Shown here in pieces: positions 1-13,179 of a stretch of 64,000 nt of DNA. This DNA is from Micromussa lordhowensis (Eukaryota; Cnidaria; Anthozoa; Scleractinia; Lobophylliidae), in contig OZ026599.1 of NCBI GenBank assembly GCA_964020085.1, positions 30,690,274 to 30,754,273 on the forward strand, given 5' to 3'. Position numbers and translations under genes: made by a program. How positions within the stretch are numbered: position 1 is the first letter of the stretch; each line of letters starts with the position of its first letter. The notes below the pieces were generated by a model. It saw nothing but the letters and a program-made list of their open reading frames with translations. It ran no database searches and was not told the DNA's origin.

Positions 1-1765
1 CCGTGAAGCCGAGCTATGTCAAATTTGCCAAGGGGACCTCCAGCGCGCGTTTTCTGAAATTCTGCAAAGTTGGGACCAGGGGAAACTACTGCAAAAAGAA
101 GGCCAGAAAAAACACCCTGGCGCCAATGCCATCATGTCCTAACTAGGATTTCCTTGAAGTGCCAACCTAGCAGAACATTTTGCTGCAAACCGCGCCTCTT
201 AAAGTGCCCGTGAAGCCGAGCTATGTCAAATTTGCCAAGGGGACCCCCAGCGCGCGTTTTCTGAAATTCTGCAAAGTTGGGACCAGGGGAAACTACTGCA
301 AAAAGAAGGCCAGAAAAAACACCCTGGCGCCAATGCCATCATGTCCTAACTAGCATTTCCTTAAAGTGCCAACCTAGCAGAACATTTTGCTGCAAACCGC
401 GCCTCTTAAAGTGCCCGTGAAGCCGAGCTATGTCAAATTTGCCAAGGGGACCCCCAGCGCGCGTTTTCTGAAATTCTGCAAAGTTGGGACCAGGGGAAAC
501 TACTGCAAAAAGAAGGCCAGAAAAAACACCCTGGCGCCAATACCATCATGTCCTAACTAGGATTCCCTTGAAGTGCCAACCTAGCAGAACATTTTGCTGC
601 AAACCGCGCCTCTTAAAGTGCCCGTGAAGCCGAGCTATGTCAAATTTGCCAAGGGGACCCCCAGCGCGCGTTTTCTGAAATTCTGCAAAGTTGGGACCAG
701 GGGAAACTACTGCAAAAAGAAGGCCAGAAAAAACACCCTGGCGCCAATGCCATCATGTCCTAACTAGCATTTCCTTGAAGTGCCAACCTAGCAGAACATT
801 TTGCTGCAAACCGCGCCTCTTAAAGTGCCCGTGAAGCCGAGCTATGTCAAATTTGCCAAGGGGACCCCCAGCGCGCGTTTTCTGAAATTCTGCAAAGTTG
901 GGACCAGGGGAAACTACTGCAAAAAGAAGGCCAGAAAAAACACCCTGGCGCCAATGCCATCATGTTCTAACTAGGATTTCCTTGAAGTGCCAACCTAGCA
1001 GAACATTTTGCTGCAAACCGCGCCTCTTAAAGTGCCCGTGAAGCCGAGCTATGTCAAATTTGCCAAGGGGACCCCCAGCGCGCGTTTTCTGAAATTCTGC
1101 AAAGTTGGAACCAGGGGAAACTACTGCAAAAAGAAGGCCAGAAAAAACACCCTGGCGCCAATGCCATCATGTCCTAACTAGAATTTCCTTGAAGTGCCAA
1201 CCTAGCAGAACATTTTGCTGCAAACCGCGCCTCTTAAAGTGCCCGTGAAGCCGAGCTATGTCAAATTTGCCAAGGGGACCCCCAGCGCGCGTTTTCTGAA
1301 ATTCTGCAAAGTTGGGACCAGGGGAAACTACTGCAAAAAGAAGGCCAGAAAAAACACCCTGGCGCCAATGCCATCATGTCCTAACTAGGATTTCCTTGAA
1401 GTGCCAACCTAGCAGAACATTTTGCTGCAAACCGCGCCTCTTAAAGTGCCCGTGAAGCCGAGCTATGTCAAATTTGCCAAGGGGACCTCCAGCGCGCGTT
1501 TTCTGAAATTCTGCAAAGTTGGGACCAGGGGAAACTACTGCAAAAAGAAGGCCAGAAAAAACACCCTGGCGCCAATGCCATCATGTCCTAACTAGGATTT
1601 CCTTGAAGTGCCAACCTAGCAGAACATTTTGCTGCAAACCGCGCCTCTTAAAGTGCCCGTGAAGCCGAGCTATGTCAAATTTGCCAAGGGGACCCCCAGC
1701 GCGCGTTTTCTGAAATTCTGCAAAGTTGGGACCAGGGGAAACTACTGCAAAAAGAAGGCCAGAAA
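1..1765 (+). repeat. Homogeneous consensus satellite block A1
   Basis: About 8.5 monomers that differ from one another at only a few sites. Examples are CTCC versus CCCC after the GGGGA tract near 47 and 1,489, GGAACC for GGGACC near 1,108, and GGATT/GCATT/GAATT after the CTAACTA motif. No repeating multi-monomer order is obvious. The first monomer is cut by the window edge. Such low divergence suggests recent local amplification or homogenisation (inference). Confidence 0.85.
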
Positions 1766-2240
1766 AAACACCCTGACGCCAATGCCATCATGTCTTAACT
1801 TAAATTTCCTTAAAGTGCCAACCCAGCGCAACATTTTGCTGCAAACCGCGCCTCTTAAAGTGCCCGTGAAGCCGAGCTATGTCAAATTTGCCAAGGGGAC
1901 CCCCAGCGCGCGTTTTCTGAAATTCTGCAAAGTTGGGACCATGGGAAACTACTGCAAAAAGAAGGCCAGAGAAAACACCCTGGCGCCAATGCCATCATGT
2001 CTTAACTAGGATTTCCTTAAAATGCCAACCTAGCAGAACATTTAACTGGAAACCGCGCCTCTTAAAGTGCCCGTGAAGCCGAGCTATGTCAAATTTGCCA
2101 AGGGGACCCCCAGCGCGCGTTTTCTGAAATTCTGCAAAGTTGGGACCAGGGGAAACTACTGCAAAAAGAAGGCCAAAATAAACACCCTGGCGCCAATGCC
2201 ATCATGTCCTAACTAGGATTTCCTTGAAGTGTCAACCTAG
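1766..2240 (+). repeat. Island of higher-order-type monomers inside block A
   Basis: About two and a half monomers carry a set of linked variants absent from the flanking consensus: CTTAACTTAAATTT near 1,794, CCCAGCGCAAC near 1,822, ACCATGGG near 1,938, GAGAAAAC near 1,969, CATTTAACTGG near 2,039, AAAATAAAC near 2,175 and GTGTCAACC near 2,229. The same linked string recurs at 5.7-6.1, 8.2-8.6, 9.9-10.3, 42.4-42.7, 45.3-45.6, 46.7-47.1, 49.2-49.6 and 51.7-52.1 kb, as part of the 12- and 14-monomer units. Confidence 0.85.
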
Positions 2241-4865
2241 CAGAACATTTTGCTGCAAACCGCGCCTCTTAAAGTGCCCGTGAAGCCGAGCTATGTCAAA
2301 TTTGCCAAGGGGACCCCCAGCGCGCGTTTTCTGAAATTCTGCAAAGTTGGGACCAGGGGAAACTACTGCAAAAAGAAGGCCAGAAAAAACACCCTGGCGC
2401 CAATGCCATCATGTCCTAACTAGGATTTCCTTAAAGTGCCAACCTAGCAGAACATTTTGCTGCAAACCGCGCCTCTTAAAGTGCCCGTGAAGCCGAGCTA
2501 TGTCAAATTTGCCAAGGGGACCCCCAGCGCGCGTTTTCTGAAATTCTGCAAAGTTGGGACCAGGGGAAACTACTGCAAAAAGAAGGCCAGAAAAAACACC
2601 CTGGCGCCAATGCCATCATGTCCTAACTAGGATTTCCTTCAAGTGCCAACCTAGCAGAACATTTTGCTGCAAACCGCGCCTCTTAAAGTGCCCGTGAAGC
2701 CGAGCTATGTCAAATTTGCCAAGGGGACCCCCAGCGCGCGTTTTCTGAAATTCTGCAAAGTTGGGACCAGGGGAAACTACTGCAAAAAGAAGGCCAGAAA
2801 AAACACCCTGGCGCCAATGCCATCATGTCCTAACTAGGATTTCCTTCAAGTGCCAACCTAGCAGAACATTTTGCTGCAAACCGCGCCTCTTAAAGTGCCC
2901 GTGAAGCCGAGCTATGTCAAATTTGCCAAGGGGACCCCCAGCGCGCGTTTTCTGAAATTCTGCAAAGTTGGGACCAGGGGAAACTACTGCAAAAAGAAGG
3001 CCAGAAAAAACACCCTGGCGCCAATGCCATCATGTCCTAACTAGGATTTCCTTGAAGTGCCAACCTAGCAGAACATTTTGCTGCAAACCGCGCCTCTTAA
3101 AGTGCCCGTGAAGCCGAGCTATGTCAAATTTGCCAAGGGGACCCCCAGCGCGCGTTTTCTGAAATTCTGCAAAGTTGGGACCAGGGGAAACTACTGCAAA
3201 AAGAAGGCCAGAAAAAACACCCTGGCGCCAATGCCATCATGTCCTAACTAGGATTTCCTTGAAGTGCCAACCTAGCAGAACATTTTGCTGCAAACCGCGC
3301 CTCTTAAAGTGCCCGTGAAGCCGAGCTATGTCAAATTTGCCAAGGGGACCCCCAGCGCGCGTTTTCTGAAATTCTGCAAAGTTGGGACCAGGGGAAACTA
3401 CTGCAAAAAGAAGGCCAGAAAAAGCACCCTGGCGCCAATGCCATCATGTCCTAACTAGGATTTCCTTGAAGTGCCAACCTAGCAGAACATTTTGCTGCAA
3501 ACCGCGCCTCTTAAAGTGCCCGTGAAGCCGAGCTATGTCAAATTTGCCAAGGGGACCCCCAGCGCGCGTTTTCTGAAATTCTGCAAAGTTGGGACCAGGG
3601 AAAACTACTGCAAAAAGAAGGCCAGAAAAAACACCCTGGCGCCAATGCCATCATGTCCTAACTAGGATTTCCTTGAAGTGCCAACCTAGCAGAACATTTT
3701 GCTGCAAACCGCGCCTCTTAAAGTGCCCGTGAAGCCAAGCTATGTCAAATTTGCCAAGGGGACCCCCAGCGCGCGTTTTCTGAAATTCTGCAAAGTTGGG
3801 ACCAGGGGAAACTACTGCAAAAAGAAGGCCAAAAAAAACACCCTGGCGCCAATGCCATCATGTCCTAACTAGGATTTCCTTGAAGTGCCAACCTAGCAAA
3901 ACATTTTGCTGCAAACCGCGCCTCTTAAAGTGCCCGTGAAGCCGAGCTATGTCAAATTTGCCAAGGGGACCCCCAGCGCGCGTTTTCTGAAATTCTGCAA
4001 AGTTGGGACCAGGGGAAACTACTGCAAAAAGAAGGCCAGAAAAAACACCCTGGCGCCAATGCCATCATGTCCTAACTAGGATTTCCTTGAAGTGCCAACC
4101 TAGCAGAACATTTTGCTGCAAACCGCGCCTCTTAAAGTGCCCGTGAAGCCGAGCTATGTCAAATTTGCCAAGGGGACCCCCAGCGCGCGTTTTCTGAAAT
4201 TCTGCAAAGTTGGGACCAGGGGAAACTACTGCAAAAAGAAGGCCAGAAAAAACACCCTGGCGCCAATGCCATCATGTCCTAACTAGGATTTCCTTGAAGT
4301 GCCAACCTAGCAGAACATTTTGCTGCAAACCGCGCCTCTTAAAGTGCCCGTGAAGCCGAGCTATGTCAAATTTGCCAAGGGGACCCCCAGCGCGCGTTTT
4401 CTGAAATTCGGCAAAGTTGGGACCAGGGGAAACTACTGCAAAAAGAAGGCCAGAAAAAACACCCTGGCGCCAATGCCATCATGTCCTAACTAGGAGTTCC
4501 TTAAAGTGCCAACCTAGCAGAACATTTTGCTGCAAACCGCGCCTCTTAAAGTGCCCGTGAAGCCGAGCTATGTCAAATTTGCCAAGGGGACCCCCAGCGC
4601 GCGTTTTCTGAAATTCTGCAAAGTTGGGACCAGGGGAAACTACTGCAAAAAGAAGGCCAGAAAAAACACCCTGGCGCCAATGCCATCATGTCCTAACTAG
4701 GATTTCCTTAAAGTGCCAACCTAGCAGAACATTTTGCTGCAAACCGCGCCTCTTAAAGTGCCCGTGAAGCCGAGCTATGTCAAATTTGCCAAGGGGACCC
4801 CCAGCGCGCGTTTTCTGAAATTCTGCAAAGTTGGGACCAGGGGAAACTACTGCAAAAAGAAGGCC
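2241..4865 (+). repeat. Homogeneous consensus satellite block A2
   Basis: About 12.5 near-identical monomers. Only scattered single changes are seen: CTTCAAG for CTTGAAG near 2,638 and 2,844, AAAGCACC near 3,422, CCAAGC for CCGAGC near 3,736, AGCAAAACATT near 3,895, and TTCGGC for TTCTGC near 4,408. No higher-order period is visible. It ends where a monomer with AGAAAGAACACC and TCTTAACTAGG begins the variant-rich region. Confidence 0.85.
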
Positions 4866-7356
4866 AGAAAGAACACCCTGGCGCCAATGCCATCATGTCT
4901 TAACTAGGATTTCCTGGAAGTGCCAACCTAGCAAAACATTTTGCTGCAAACCGCGCCTCTTAAAGTTCCCGTGAAGCCGAGCTATATCAAATTTGCCAAG
5001 GGAACCCCCAGCGCGCGTTTACTGAAATTCTGCAAAGTTGGGACCAGGGAAAACTACTGCAAAAAGAAGGCCAGAAAAAACACCCTGGCGCCAATGCCAT
5101 CATGTCCTAACTAGGATTTCCTTAAAGTGCCAACCTAGCAGAACATTTTGCTGGAAATTGCGCCTCTTAAAGTGCCCGTGAAGCCGAGCTATGTCAAATT
5201 TGCCAAGGGGACCCCCAGCGCGCGTTTTCTGAAATTCTGCAAAGTTGGGACCCGGGGAAACAACTGCAAAAAGAAGGCCAGAAAAAACACCCTGGCGCCA
5301 ATGCCATCATGTCCTAGCTAAGATTTCCTTGAAGTGCCAACCTAGCAGAACATTTTGCTGCAAACCGCGCCTCTTAAAATGCCCGTGAAGCCGAGCTATA
5401 TCAAATTTGCCAAGGGGACCCCCAGCGCGCGTTTTCTGAAATTCTGCAAAGTTGGGACCAGGGGAAACTACTGCAAAAAGAAGGCCAAAAAAACACCCTG
5501 GCACCAATGCCATCATGTCCTAACTAGGAGTTCCTTAAAGTGCCAACCTAGCAGAACATTTTGCTGCAAACCGCGCCTCTTAAAGTGCCCGTGAAGCCGA
5601 GCTATGTCAAATTTGCCAAGGAGACCCCCAGCGCGCGTTTTCTGAAATTCTGCAAAGTTGGGACCAGGGGAAACTACTGCAAAAAGAAGGCCAGAAAAAA
5701 CACCCTGGCGCCAATGCCATCATGTCTTAACTTGAATTTCCTTAAAGTGCCAACCCAGCGCAACATTTTGCTGCAAACCGCGCCTCTTAAAGTGCCCGTG
5801 AAGCCGAGCTATGTCAAATTTGCCAAGGGGACCCCCAGCGCGCGTTTTCTGAAATTCTGCAAAGTTGGGACCATGGGAAACTACTGCAAAAAGAAGGCCA
5901 GAGAAAACACCCTGGCGCCAATGCCATCATGTTTTAACTAGGATTTCCTTGAAGTGCCAACCTAGCAGAACATTTAACTGGAAACCGCGCCTCTTAAAGT
6001 GCCCGTGAAGCCGAGCTATGTCAAATTTGCCAAGGGGACCCCCAGCGCGCGTTTTCTGAAATTCTGCAAAGTTGGGACCAGGGGAAACTACTGCAAAAAG
6101 AAGGCCAAAATAAACACCCTGGCGCCAATGCCATCATGTCCTAACTAGGATTTCCTGGAAGTGCCAACCTAGCAAAACATTTTGCTGCAAACCGCGCCTC
6201 TTAAAGTTCCCGTGAAGCCGAGCTATGTCAAATTTGCCAAGGGAACCCCCAGCGCGCGTTTTCTGAAATTCTGCAAAGTTGGGACCAGGGGAAACTACTG
6301 CAAAAAGAAGGCCAGAAAAAAACACCCTGGCGCCAATGCCATCATGTCCTAATTAACATTTCCTTAAAGTGCCAACCTAGCAAAACATTTTGCTGCAAAC
6401 CGCGCCTCTTAAAGTGCCCGTGAAGCCGAGCTATGTCAAATTTGCCAAGGGGACCCCCAGTGCGCGTTTTCTGAAATTCTGCAAAGTTGGGACCAGGGGA
6501 AACTACTGCAAAAAGAAGGCCAGAAAGAACACCCTGGCGCCAATGCCATCATGTCTTAACTAAGATTTCCTGGAAGTGCCAACCTAGCAGAACATTTTGC
6601 TGCAAACCGCGCCTCTTAAAGCTCCCGTGAAGCCGAGCTATGTCAAATTTGCCAAGGGAACCCCCAGCGCGCGTTTTCTGAAATTCTGCAAAGTTGGGAC
6701 CAGGGAAAACTACTGCAAAAAGAAGGCCAGAAAAAACACCCTGGCGCCAATGCCATCATGTCCTAACTAGGATTTCCTTAAAGTGCCAACCTAGCAGAAC
6801 ATTTTGCTGGAAATTGCGCCTCTTAAAGTGCCCGTGAAGCCGAGCTATGTCAAATTTGCCAAGGGGACCCCCAGCGCGCGTTTTCTGAAATTCTGCAAAG
6901 TTGGGACCCGGGGAAACAACTGCAAAAAGAAGGCCAGAAAAAACACCCTGGCGCCAATGCCATCATGTCCTAGCTAAGATTTCCTTAAAGTGCCAACCTA
7001 GCAGACCATTTTGCTGCAAACCGCGCCTCTTAAAATGCCCGTGAAGCCGAGCTATGTCAAATTTGCCAAGGGGACCCCCAGCGCGCGTTTTCTGAAATTC
7101 TGCAAAGTTGGGACCAGGGGAAACTACTGCAAAAAGAAGGCCAAAAAAACACCCTGGCACCAATGCCATCATGTCCTAACTAGGAGTTCCTTAAAGTGCC
7201 AACCTAGCAGAACATTTTGCTGCAAACCGCGCCTCTTAAAGTGCCCGTGAAGCCGAGCTATGTGAAATTTTCCAAGGAGACCCCAAGCACGCGTTTTCTG
7301 AAATTCTGCAAAGTTGGGACCAGGGGAAACTACTGCAAAAAGAAGGCCAGAAAAAA
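4866..7356 (+). repeat. Eight-monomer duplication, offset 1,656 bp
   Basis: Approximately 4,866-5,700 matches 6,522-7,356 at an offset of 1,656 bp (8 x 207). Shared markers are the AGAAAGAAC start, GGGAACCCCC, CTGGAAATTGCG, GGGACCCGGGG with AAACAACTGC, the rare TCCTAGCTAAG, and the GGCACCAATG variant. The downstream monomer of the second copy has extra changes (GTGAAATTTTCC and CCCAAGCACGCG near 7,262-7,290). The two copies then diverge. Confidence 0.75.
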
Positions 7357-7389
7357 CACCCTGGCGCCAATGCCATCATGTCCTCACTA

Positions 7390-10300
7390 GGATTTCCTTG
7401 AAGTGCCAACCTAGCAGAACATTTTGCTGCAAACCGCGCCTCTTAAAGTGCCCGTGAAGCCGAGCTATGTCAAATTTGCCAAGGGGACCCCCAGCGCGCG
7501 TTTTCTGAAATTCTGCAAAGTTGGGACCAGGGGAAACTACTGCAAAAAGAAGGCCAGAGAAAACACCCTGGCGCCAATGCCATCATGTTTTAACTAGGAT
7601 TTCCTTAAAGTGCCAACCTAGCAGAACATTTTACTGCAAACCGCGCCTCTTAAAGTGCCCGTGAAGACGAGCTATATCAAATTTGCCAAGGGGACCCCCA
7701 GCGCGCGTTTTCTGAAATTCTGCAAAGTTGGGACCAGAGGAAACTACTGCAAAGAGAAGGCCAGAAAAAACACCCTGGCGCCAATGCCATCATGTCCTAA
7801 CTTAGATTTTAATAAAGTACCAACCTAGCAGAACATTTTGCTGCAAACCGCGCCTCTTAAAGTGCCCGTAAAGCCGAGCTATGTCAAATTTGCCAAGGGG
7901 ACCCCCAGCGCGCGTTTTCTGAAATTCTGCAAAGTTGGGACCAGGGGAAACTACTGCAAAAAGAAGGCCAAACAAACACCCTGGCGCCAATGCCATCATG
8001 TCCTAACTAGCATTTCCTTAAAGTGCCAACCTAGCAGAACATTTTGCTGCAAACCGCGCCTCTTAAAGTGCCCGTGAAGCCGAGCTATGTCAAATTTGCC
8101 AAGGAGACCCCCAGCGCGCGTTTTCTGAAATTCTGCAAAGTTGGGACCAGGGGAAACTACTGCAAAAACAAGGCCAGAAAAAACACCCTGGCGCCAATGC
8201 CATCATGTCTTAACTTAAATTTCCTTAAAGTGCCAACCCAGCGGAACATTTTGCTGCAAACCGCGCCTCTTAAAGTGCCCGTGAAGCCGAGCTATGTCAA
8301 ATTTGCCAAGGGGACCCCCAGCGCGCGTTTTCTGAAATTCTGCAAAGTTGGGACCATGGGAAACTACTGCAAAAAGAAGGCCAGAGAAAACACCCTGGCG
8401 CCAATGCCATCATGTCTTAACTAGGATTTCCTTGAAGTGCCAACCTAGCAGAACATTTAACTGGAAACCGCGCCTCTTAAAGTGCCCGTGAAGCCGAGCT
8501 ATGTCAAATTTGCCAAGGGGACCCCCAGCGCGCGTTTTCTGAAATTCTGCAAAGTTGGGACCAGGGGAAACTACTGCAAAAAGAAGGCCAAAATAAACAC
8601 CCTGGCGCCAATGCCATCATGTCCTAACTAGGATTTCCTTAAAGTGCCAACCTAGCAGAACATTTTGCTGCAAACCGCGCCTCTTAAAGTGCCCGTGAAG
8701 CCGAGCTATGTCAAATTTGCCAAGGGGACCCCCAGCGCGCGTTTTCTGAAATTCTGCAAAGTTGGGACCAGGGGAAACTACTGCAAAAAGAAGGCCAGAA
8801 AAAACACCCTGGCGCCAATGCCATCATGTCCTAACTAGGATTTCCTTGAAGTGCCAACCTAGCAAAACATTTTGCTGCAAACCGCGCTTCTTAAAGTGCC
8901 CGTGAAGCCGAGCTATGTCAAATTTGTCAAGGGGACCCCCAGCGCGCGTTTTCTGAAATTCTGCAAAGTTGGGACCAGGGGAAACTACTGCAAAAAGAAG
9001 GCCAGAAAGAACACCCTGGCGCCAATGCCATCATGTCTTAACTAGGATTTCCTGGAAGTGCCAACCTAGCAGAACATTTCGCTGCAAACCGCGCCTCTTA
9101 AAGTGCCCGTGAAGCCGAGCTATGTCAAATTTGCCAAGGGGACCCCCAGCGCGCGTTTTCTGAAATTCTGCAAAGTTGGGACCAGGGGAAACTACTGCAA
9201 AAAGAAGGCCAGAAAAAACACCCTGGCGCCAATGCCATCATGTCCTAACTAGAATTTCCTTGAAGTGCCAACCTAGCAAAACATTTTGCTGCAAACCGCG
9301 CTTCTTAAAGTGCCCGTGAAGCCGAGCTATGTCAAATTTGCCAAGGGGACCCCCAGCGCGCGTTTTCTGAAATTCTGCAAAGTTGGGACCAGGGAAAACT
9401 ACTGCAAAAAGAAGGCCAGAAAAAACACCCTGGCGCCAATGCCATCATGTTCTTCTTAGGATATCCTTAAAGTGCCAACCTAGCAGAACATTTTGCTGGA
9501 AATTGCGCCTCTTAAAGTGCCCGTGAAGCCGAGCTATGTCAAATTTGCCAAGGGGACCCCCAGCGCGCGTTTTCTGAAATTCTGCAAAGTTGGGACCAGG
9601 GGAAACTACTGCAAAAAGAAGGCCAAACAAACACCCTGGCGCCAATGCCATCATGTCCTAACTAGCATTTCCTTAAAGTGCCAACCTAGCAGAACATTTT
9701 GCTGCAAACCGCGCCTCTTAAAGTGCCCGTGAAGCCGAGCTATGTCAGATTTGCCAAGGAGACCCCCAGCGCGCGTTTTCTGAAATTCTGCAAAGTTGGG
9801 ACCAGGGGAAACTACTGCAAAAAGAAGGCCAGAAAAAACACCCTGGCGCCAATGCCATCATGTCTTAACTTAAATTTCCTTAAAGTGCCAACCCAGCGGA
9901 ACATTTTGCTGCAAACCGCGCCTCTTAAAGTGCCCGTGAAGCCGAGCTATGTCAAATTTGCCAAGGGGACCCCCAGCGCGCGTTTTCTGAAATTCTGCAA
10001 AGTTGGGACCATGGGAAACTACTGCAAAAAGAAGGCCAGAGAAAACACCCTGGCGCCAATGCCATCATGTCTTAACTAGGATTTCCTTGAAATGCCAATT
10101 TAGCAGAACATTTAACTGGAAACCGCGCCTCTTAAAGTGCCCGTGAAGCCGAGCTATGTCAAATTTGCCAAGGGGACCCCCAGCGCGCGTTTTCTGAAAT
10201 TCTGCAAAGTTGGGACCAGGGGAAACTACTGCAAAAAGAAGGCCAAAATAAACACCCTGGCGCCAATGCCATCATGTCCTAACTAGGATTTCCTTGAAGT

Positions 10301-11246
10301 GCCAACCTAGCAAAACATTTTGCTGCAAACCGCGCCTCTTAAAGTGCCCGTGAAGCCGAGCTATGTCAAATTTGCCAAGGGGACCCCCAGCGCGCGTTTT
10401 CTGAAATTCTGCAAAGTTGGGACCAGGGGAAACTACTGCAAAAAGAAGGCCAGAGAAAACACCCTGGCGCCAATGCCATCATGTTTTAACTAGGATTTCC
10501 TTAAAGTGCCAACCTAGCAGAACATTTTACTGCAAACCGTGCCTCTTAAAGTGCCCGTGAAGACGAGCTATATCAAATTTGCCAAGGGGACCCCCAGCGC
10601 GCGTTTTCTGAAATTCTGCAAAGTTGGGACCAGAGGAAACTACTGCAAAAAGAAGGCCAGAAAAAACACCCTGGCGCCAATGCCATCATGTCCTAACTTA
10701 GATTTTAATAAAGTACCAACCTAGCAAAACATTTTGCTGCAAACCGCGCCGCTTAAAGTGCCCGTAAAGCCGAGCTATGTCAAATTTGCCAAGGGGACCC
10801 CCAGCGCGCGTTTTCTGAAATTCTGCAAAGTTGGGACCAGGGGAAACTACTGCAAAAAGAAGGCCAAACAAACACCCTGGCGCCAATGCCATCATGTCCT
10901 AACTAGCATTTCCTTAAAGTGCCAACCTAGCAGAACATTTTGCTGCAAACCGCGCCTCTTAAAGTGCCCGTGAAGCCGAGCTATGTCAAATTTGCCAAGG
11001 AGACCCCCAGCGCGCGTTTTCTGAAATTCTGCAAAGTTGGGACCAGGGGAAACTACTGCAAAAACAAGGCCAGAAAAAACACCCTGGCGCCAATGCCATC
11101 ATGTCTTAACTTAAATTTCCTTAAAGTGCCAACCCAGCGGAACATTTTGCTGCAAACCGCGCCTCTTAAAGTGCCCGTGAAGCCGAGCTATGTCAAATTT
11201 GCCAAGGGGACCCCCAGCGCGCGTTTTCTGAAATTCTGCAAAGTTG
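7390..11246 (+). repeat. Fourteen-monomer spaced duplication, offset 2,896 bp
   Basis: About 7,390-8,350 corresponds to 10,286-11,246. Diagnostic shared variants are GTTTTAACTAGG, GAAGACGAGC, CCAGAGGAAAC, the unique CTTAGATTTTAATAAAG, CCCGTAAAGCC, AAACAAACACCC (1 bp shorter than consensus) and AAAAACAAGGCC. The copies part after about 8,350/11,246, where the first continues into an ACCATGGG monomer and the second into a CAGGGAAAAC monomer. Confidence 0.78.
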
Positions 11247-13179
11247 GGACCAGGGAAAACTACTGCAAAAAGAAGGCCAAAATAAACACCCTGGCGCCAA
11301 TGCCATCATGTCCTAACTAGGATTTCCTTGAAGTGTCAACCTAGCAGAACATTTTGCTGCAAACCGCGCCTCTTAAAGTGCCCGTGAAGCCGAGCTATGT
11401 CAAATTTGCCAAGGGGACCCCCAGCGCGCGTTTTCTGAAATTCTGCAAAGTTGGGACCAGGGGAAACTACTGCAAAAAGAAGGCCAGAAAAAACACCCTG
11501 GCGCCAATGCCATCATGTCCTAACTAGGATTTCCTTGAAGTGCCAACCTAGCAAAACATTTTGCTGCAAACCGCGCTTCTTAAAGTGCCCGTGAAGCCGA
11601 GCTATGTCAAATTTGCCAAGGGGACCCCCAGCGCGCGTTTTCTGAAATTCTGCAAAGTTGGGACCAGGGGAAACTACTGCAAAAAGAAGGCCAGAAAGAA
11701 CACCCTGGCGCCAATGCCATCATGTCTTAACTACGATTTCCTTGAAATGCCAACCTAGCAGAACATTTAACTGGAAACCGCGCCTCTTAAAGTGCCCGTG
11801 AAGCCGAGCTATGTCAAATTTGCCAAGGGGACCCCCAGCGCGCGTTTTCTGAAATTCTGCAAAGTTGGGACCAGGGAAAACTACTGCAAAAAGAAGGCCA
11901 AAATAAACACCCTGGCGCCAATGCCATCATGTCCTAACTAGGATTTCCTTGAAGTGTCAACCTAGCAGAACATTTTGCTGCAAACCGCGCTTCTTAAAGT
12001 GCCCGTGAAGCCGAGCTATGTCAAATTTGCCAAGGGGACCCCCAGCGCGCGTTTTCTGAAATTCTGCAAAGTTGGGACCAGGGGAAACTACTGCAAAAAG
12101 AAGGCCAGAAAAAACACCCTGGCGCCAATGCCATCATGTCCTAACTAGGATTTCCTTGAAGTGTTAACCTAGCAAAACATTTTGCTGCAAACCGCGCTTC
12201 TTAAAGTGCCCGTGAAGCCGAGCTATGTCAAATTTGCCAAGGGGACCCCCAGCGCGCGTTTTCTGAAATTCTGCAAAGTTGGGACCAGGGGAAACTACTG
12301 CAAAAAGAAGGCCAGAAAGAACACCCTGGCGCCAATGCCATCATGTCTTAACTAGGATTTCCTGGAAGTGCCAACCTAGCAGAACATTTCGCTGCAAACC
12401 GCGCCTCTTAAAGTGCCCGTGAAGCCGAGCTATGTCAAATTTGCCAAGGGGACCCCCAGCGCGCGTTTTCTGAAATTCTGCAAAGTTGGGACCAGGGAAA
12501 ACTACTGCAAAAAGAAGGCCAGAAAAAACACCCTGGCGCCAATGCCATCATGTCCTACTTAGGATATCCTTAAAGTGCCAACATAGCAGAACATTTTGCT
12601 GCAAATTGCGCCTCTTAAAGTGCCCGTGAAGCCGAGCTATGTCAAATTTGCCAAGGGGACCCCCAGCGCGCGTTTTCTGAAATTCTGCAAAGTTGGGACC
12701 AGGGGAAACTACTGCAAAAAGAAGGCCAAACAAACACCCTGGCGCCAATGCCATCATGTCCTAACTAGCATTTCCTTAAAGTGCCAACCTAGCAGAACAT
12801 TTTGCTGCAAACCGCGCCTCTTAAAGTGCCCGTGAAGCCGCGCTATGTCAAATTTGCCAAGGAGACCCCCAGCGCGCGTTTTCTGAAATTCTGCAAAGTT
12901 GGGACCAGGGGAAACTACTGCAAAAAGAAGGCCAGAAAAAACACCCTGGCGCGAATGGCATCATATCTTAACTTAAATTTCCTTAAAGTGCCAACCCAGC
13001 GGAACATTTTGCTGCAAACCGCGCCTCTTAAAGTGCCCGTGAAGCCGAGCTATGTCAAATTTGCCAAGGGGACCCCCAGCGCGCGTTTTCTGAAATTCTG
13101 CAAAGTTGGGACCAGGGGAAACTACTGCAAAAAGAAGGCCAGAAAGAACACCCTGGCGCCAATGCCATCATGTCTTAAC

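Larger units (their letters stand above)
4866..11280 (+). repeat. Irregular higher-order satellite block B1
   Basis: About 31 monomers, most with private or shared variants. Examples are CTGGAAATTGCG near 5,152, 6,808 and 9,498, GGGACCCGGGG near 5,248 and 6,904, and GATTTTAATAAAG near 7,805 and 10,702. A GATATCC-bearing monomer lies near 9,460, and a CpG-containing TTTCGCTGC monomer near 9,077. The order resembles the 12/14-monomer units of 42-53 kb but is broken by duplications and missing monomers. Confidence 0.8.

Noticed and set aside
60..85. G-quadruplex from the GTTGGGACCAGGGG stretch
   Set aside because: Only two G-runs of three or more lie close together on one strand in each monomer; four are needed. 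Runs in adjacent monomers are too far apart.
1938..1943. CCATGG in ACCATGGG monomers as a Kozak-type start
   Set aside because: It is one monomer-type variant (G to T in CCAGGGG), inherited in a duplicated unit, and lies inside the same non-coding frame.
1629..2009. Plus-strand frame of 126 codons (and its many repeats, for example 5,561, 8,044, 9,699, 42,204, 45,101, 46,549, 49,032, 51,515) as a small-protein gene
   Set aside because: It is two satellite monomers read in frame because 207 is a multiple of three. It extends only where variant bases remove the stop at the monomer junction, has no upstream gene signals, and the same DNA gives similar frames on the other strand.
7803..7820. AATAAA in GATTTTAATAAAG as a polyadenylation signal
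   Set aside because: The hexamer occurs only in this monomer and its copy at 10,702 and has no accompanying gene or transcript features; AAAATAAAC monomers elsewhere contain only near-matches.
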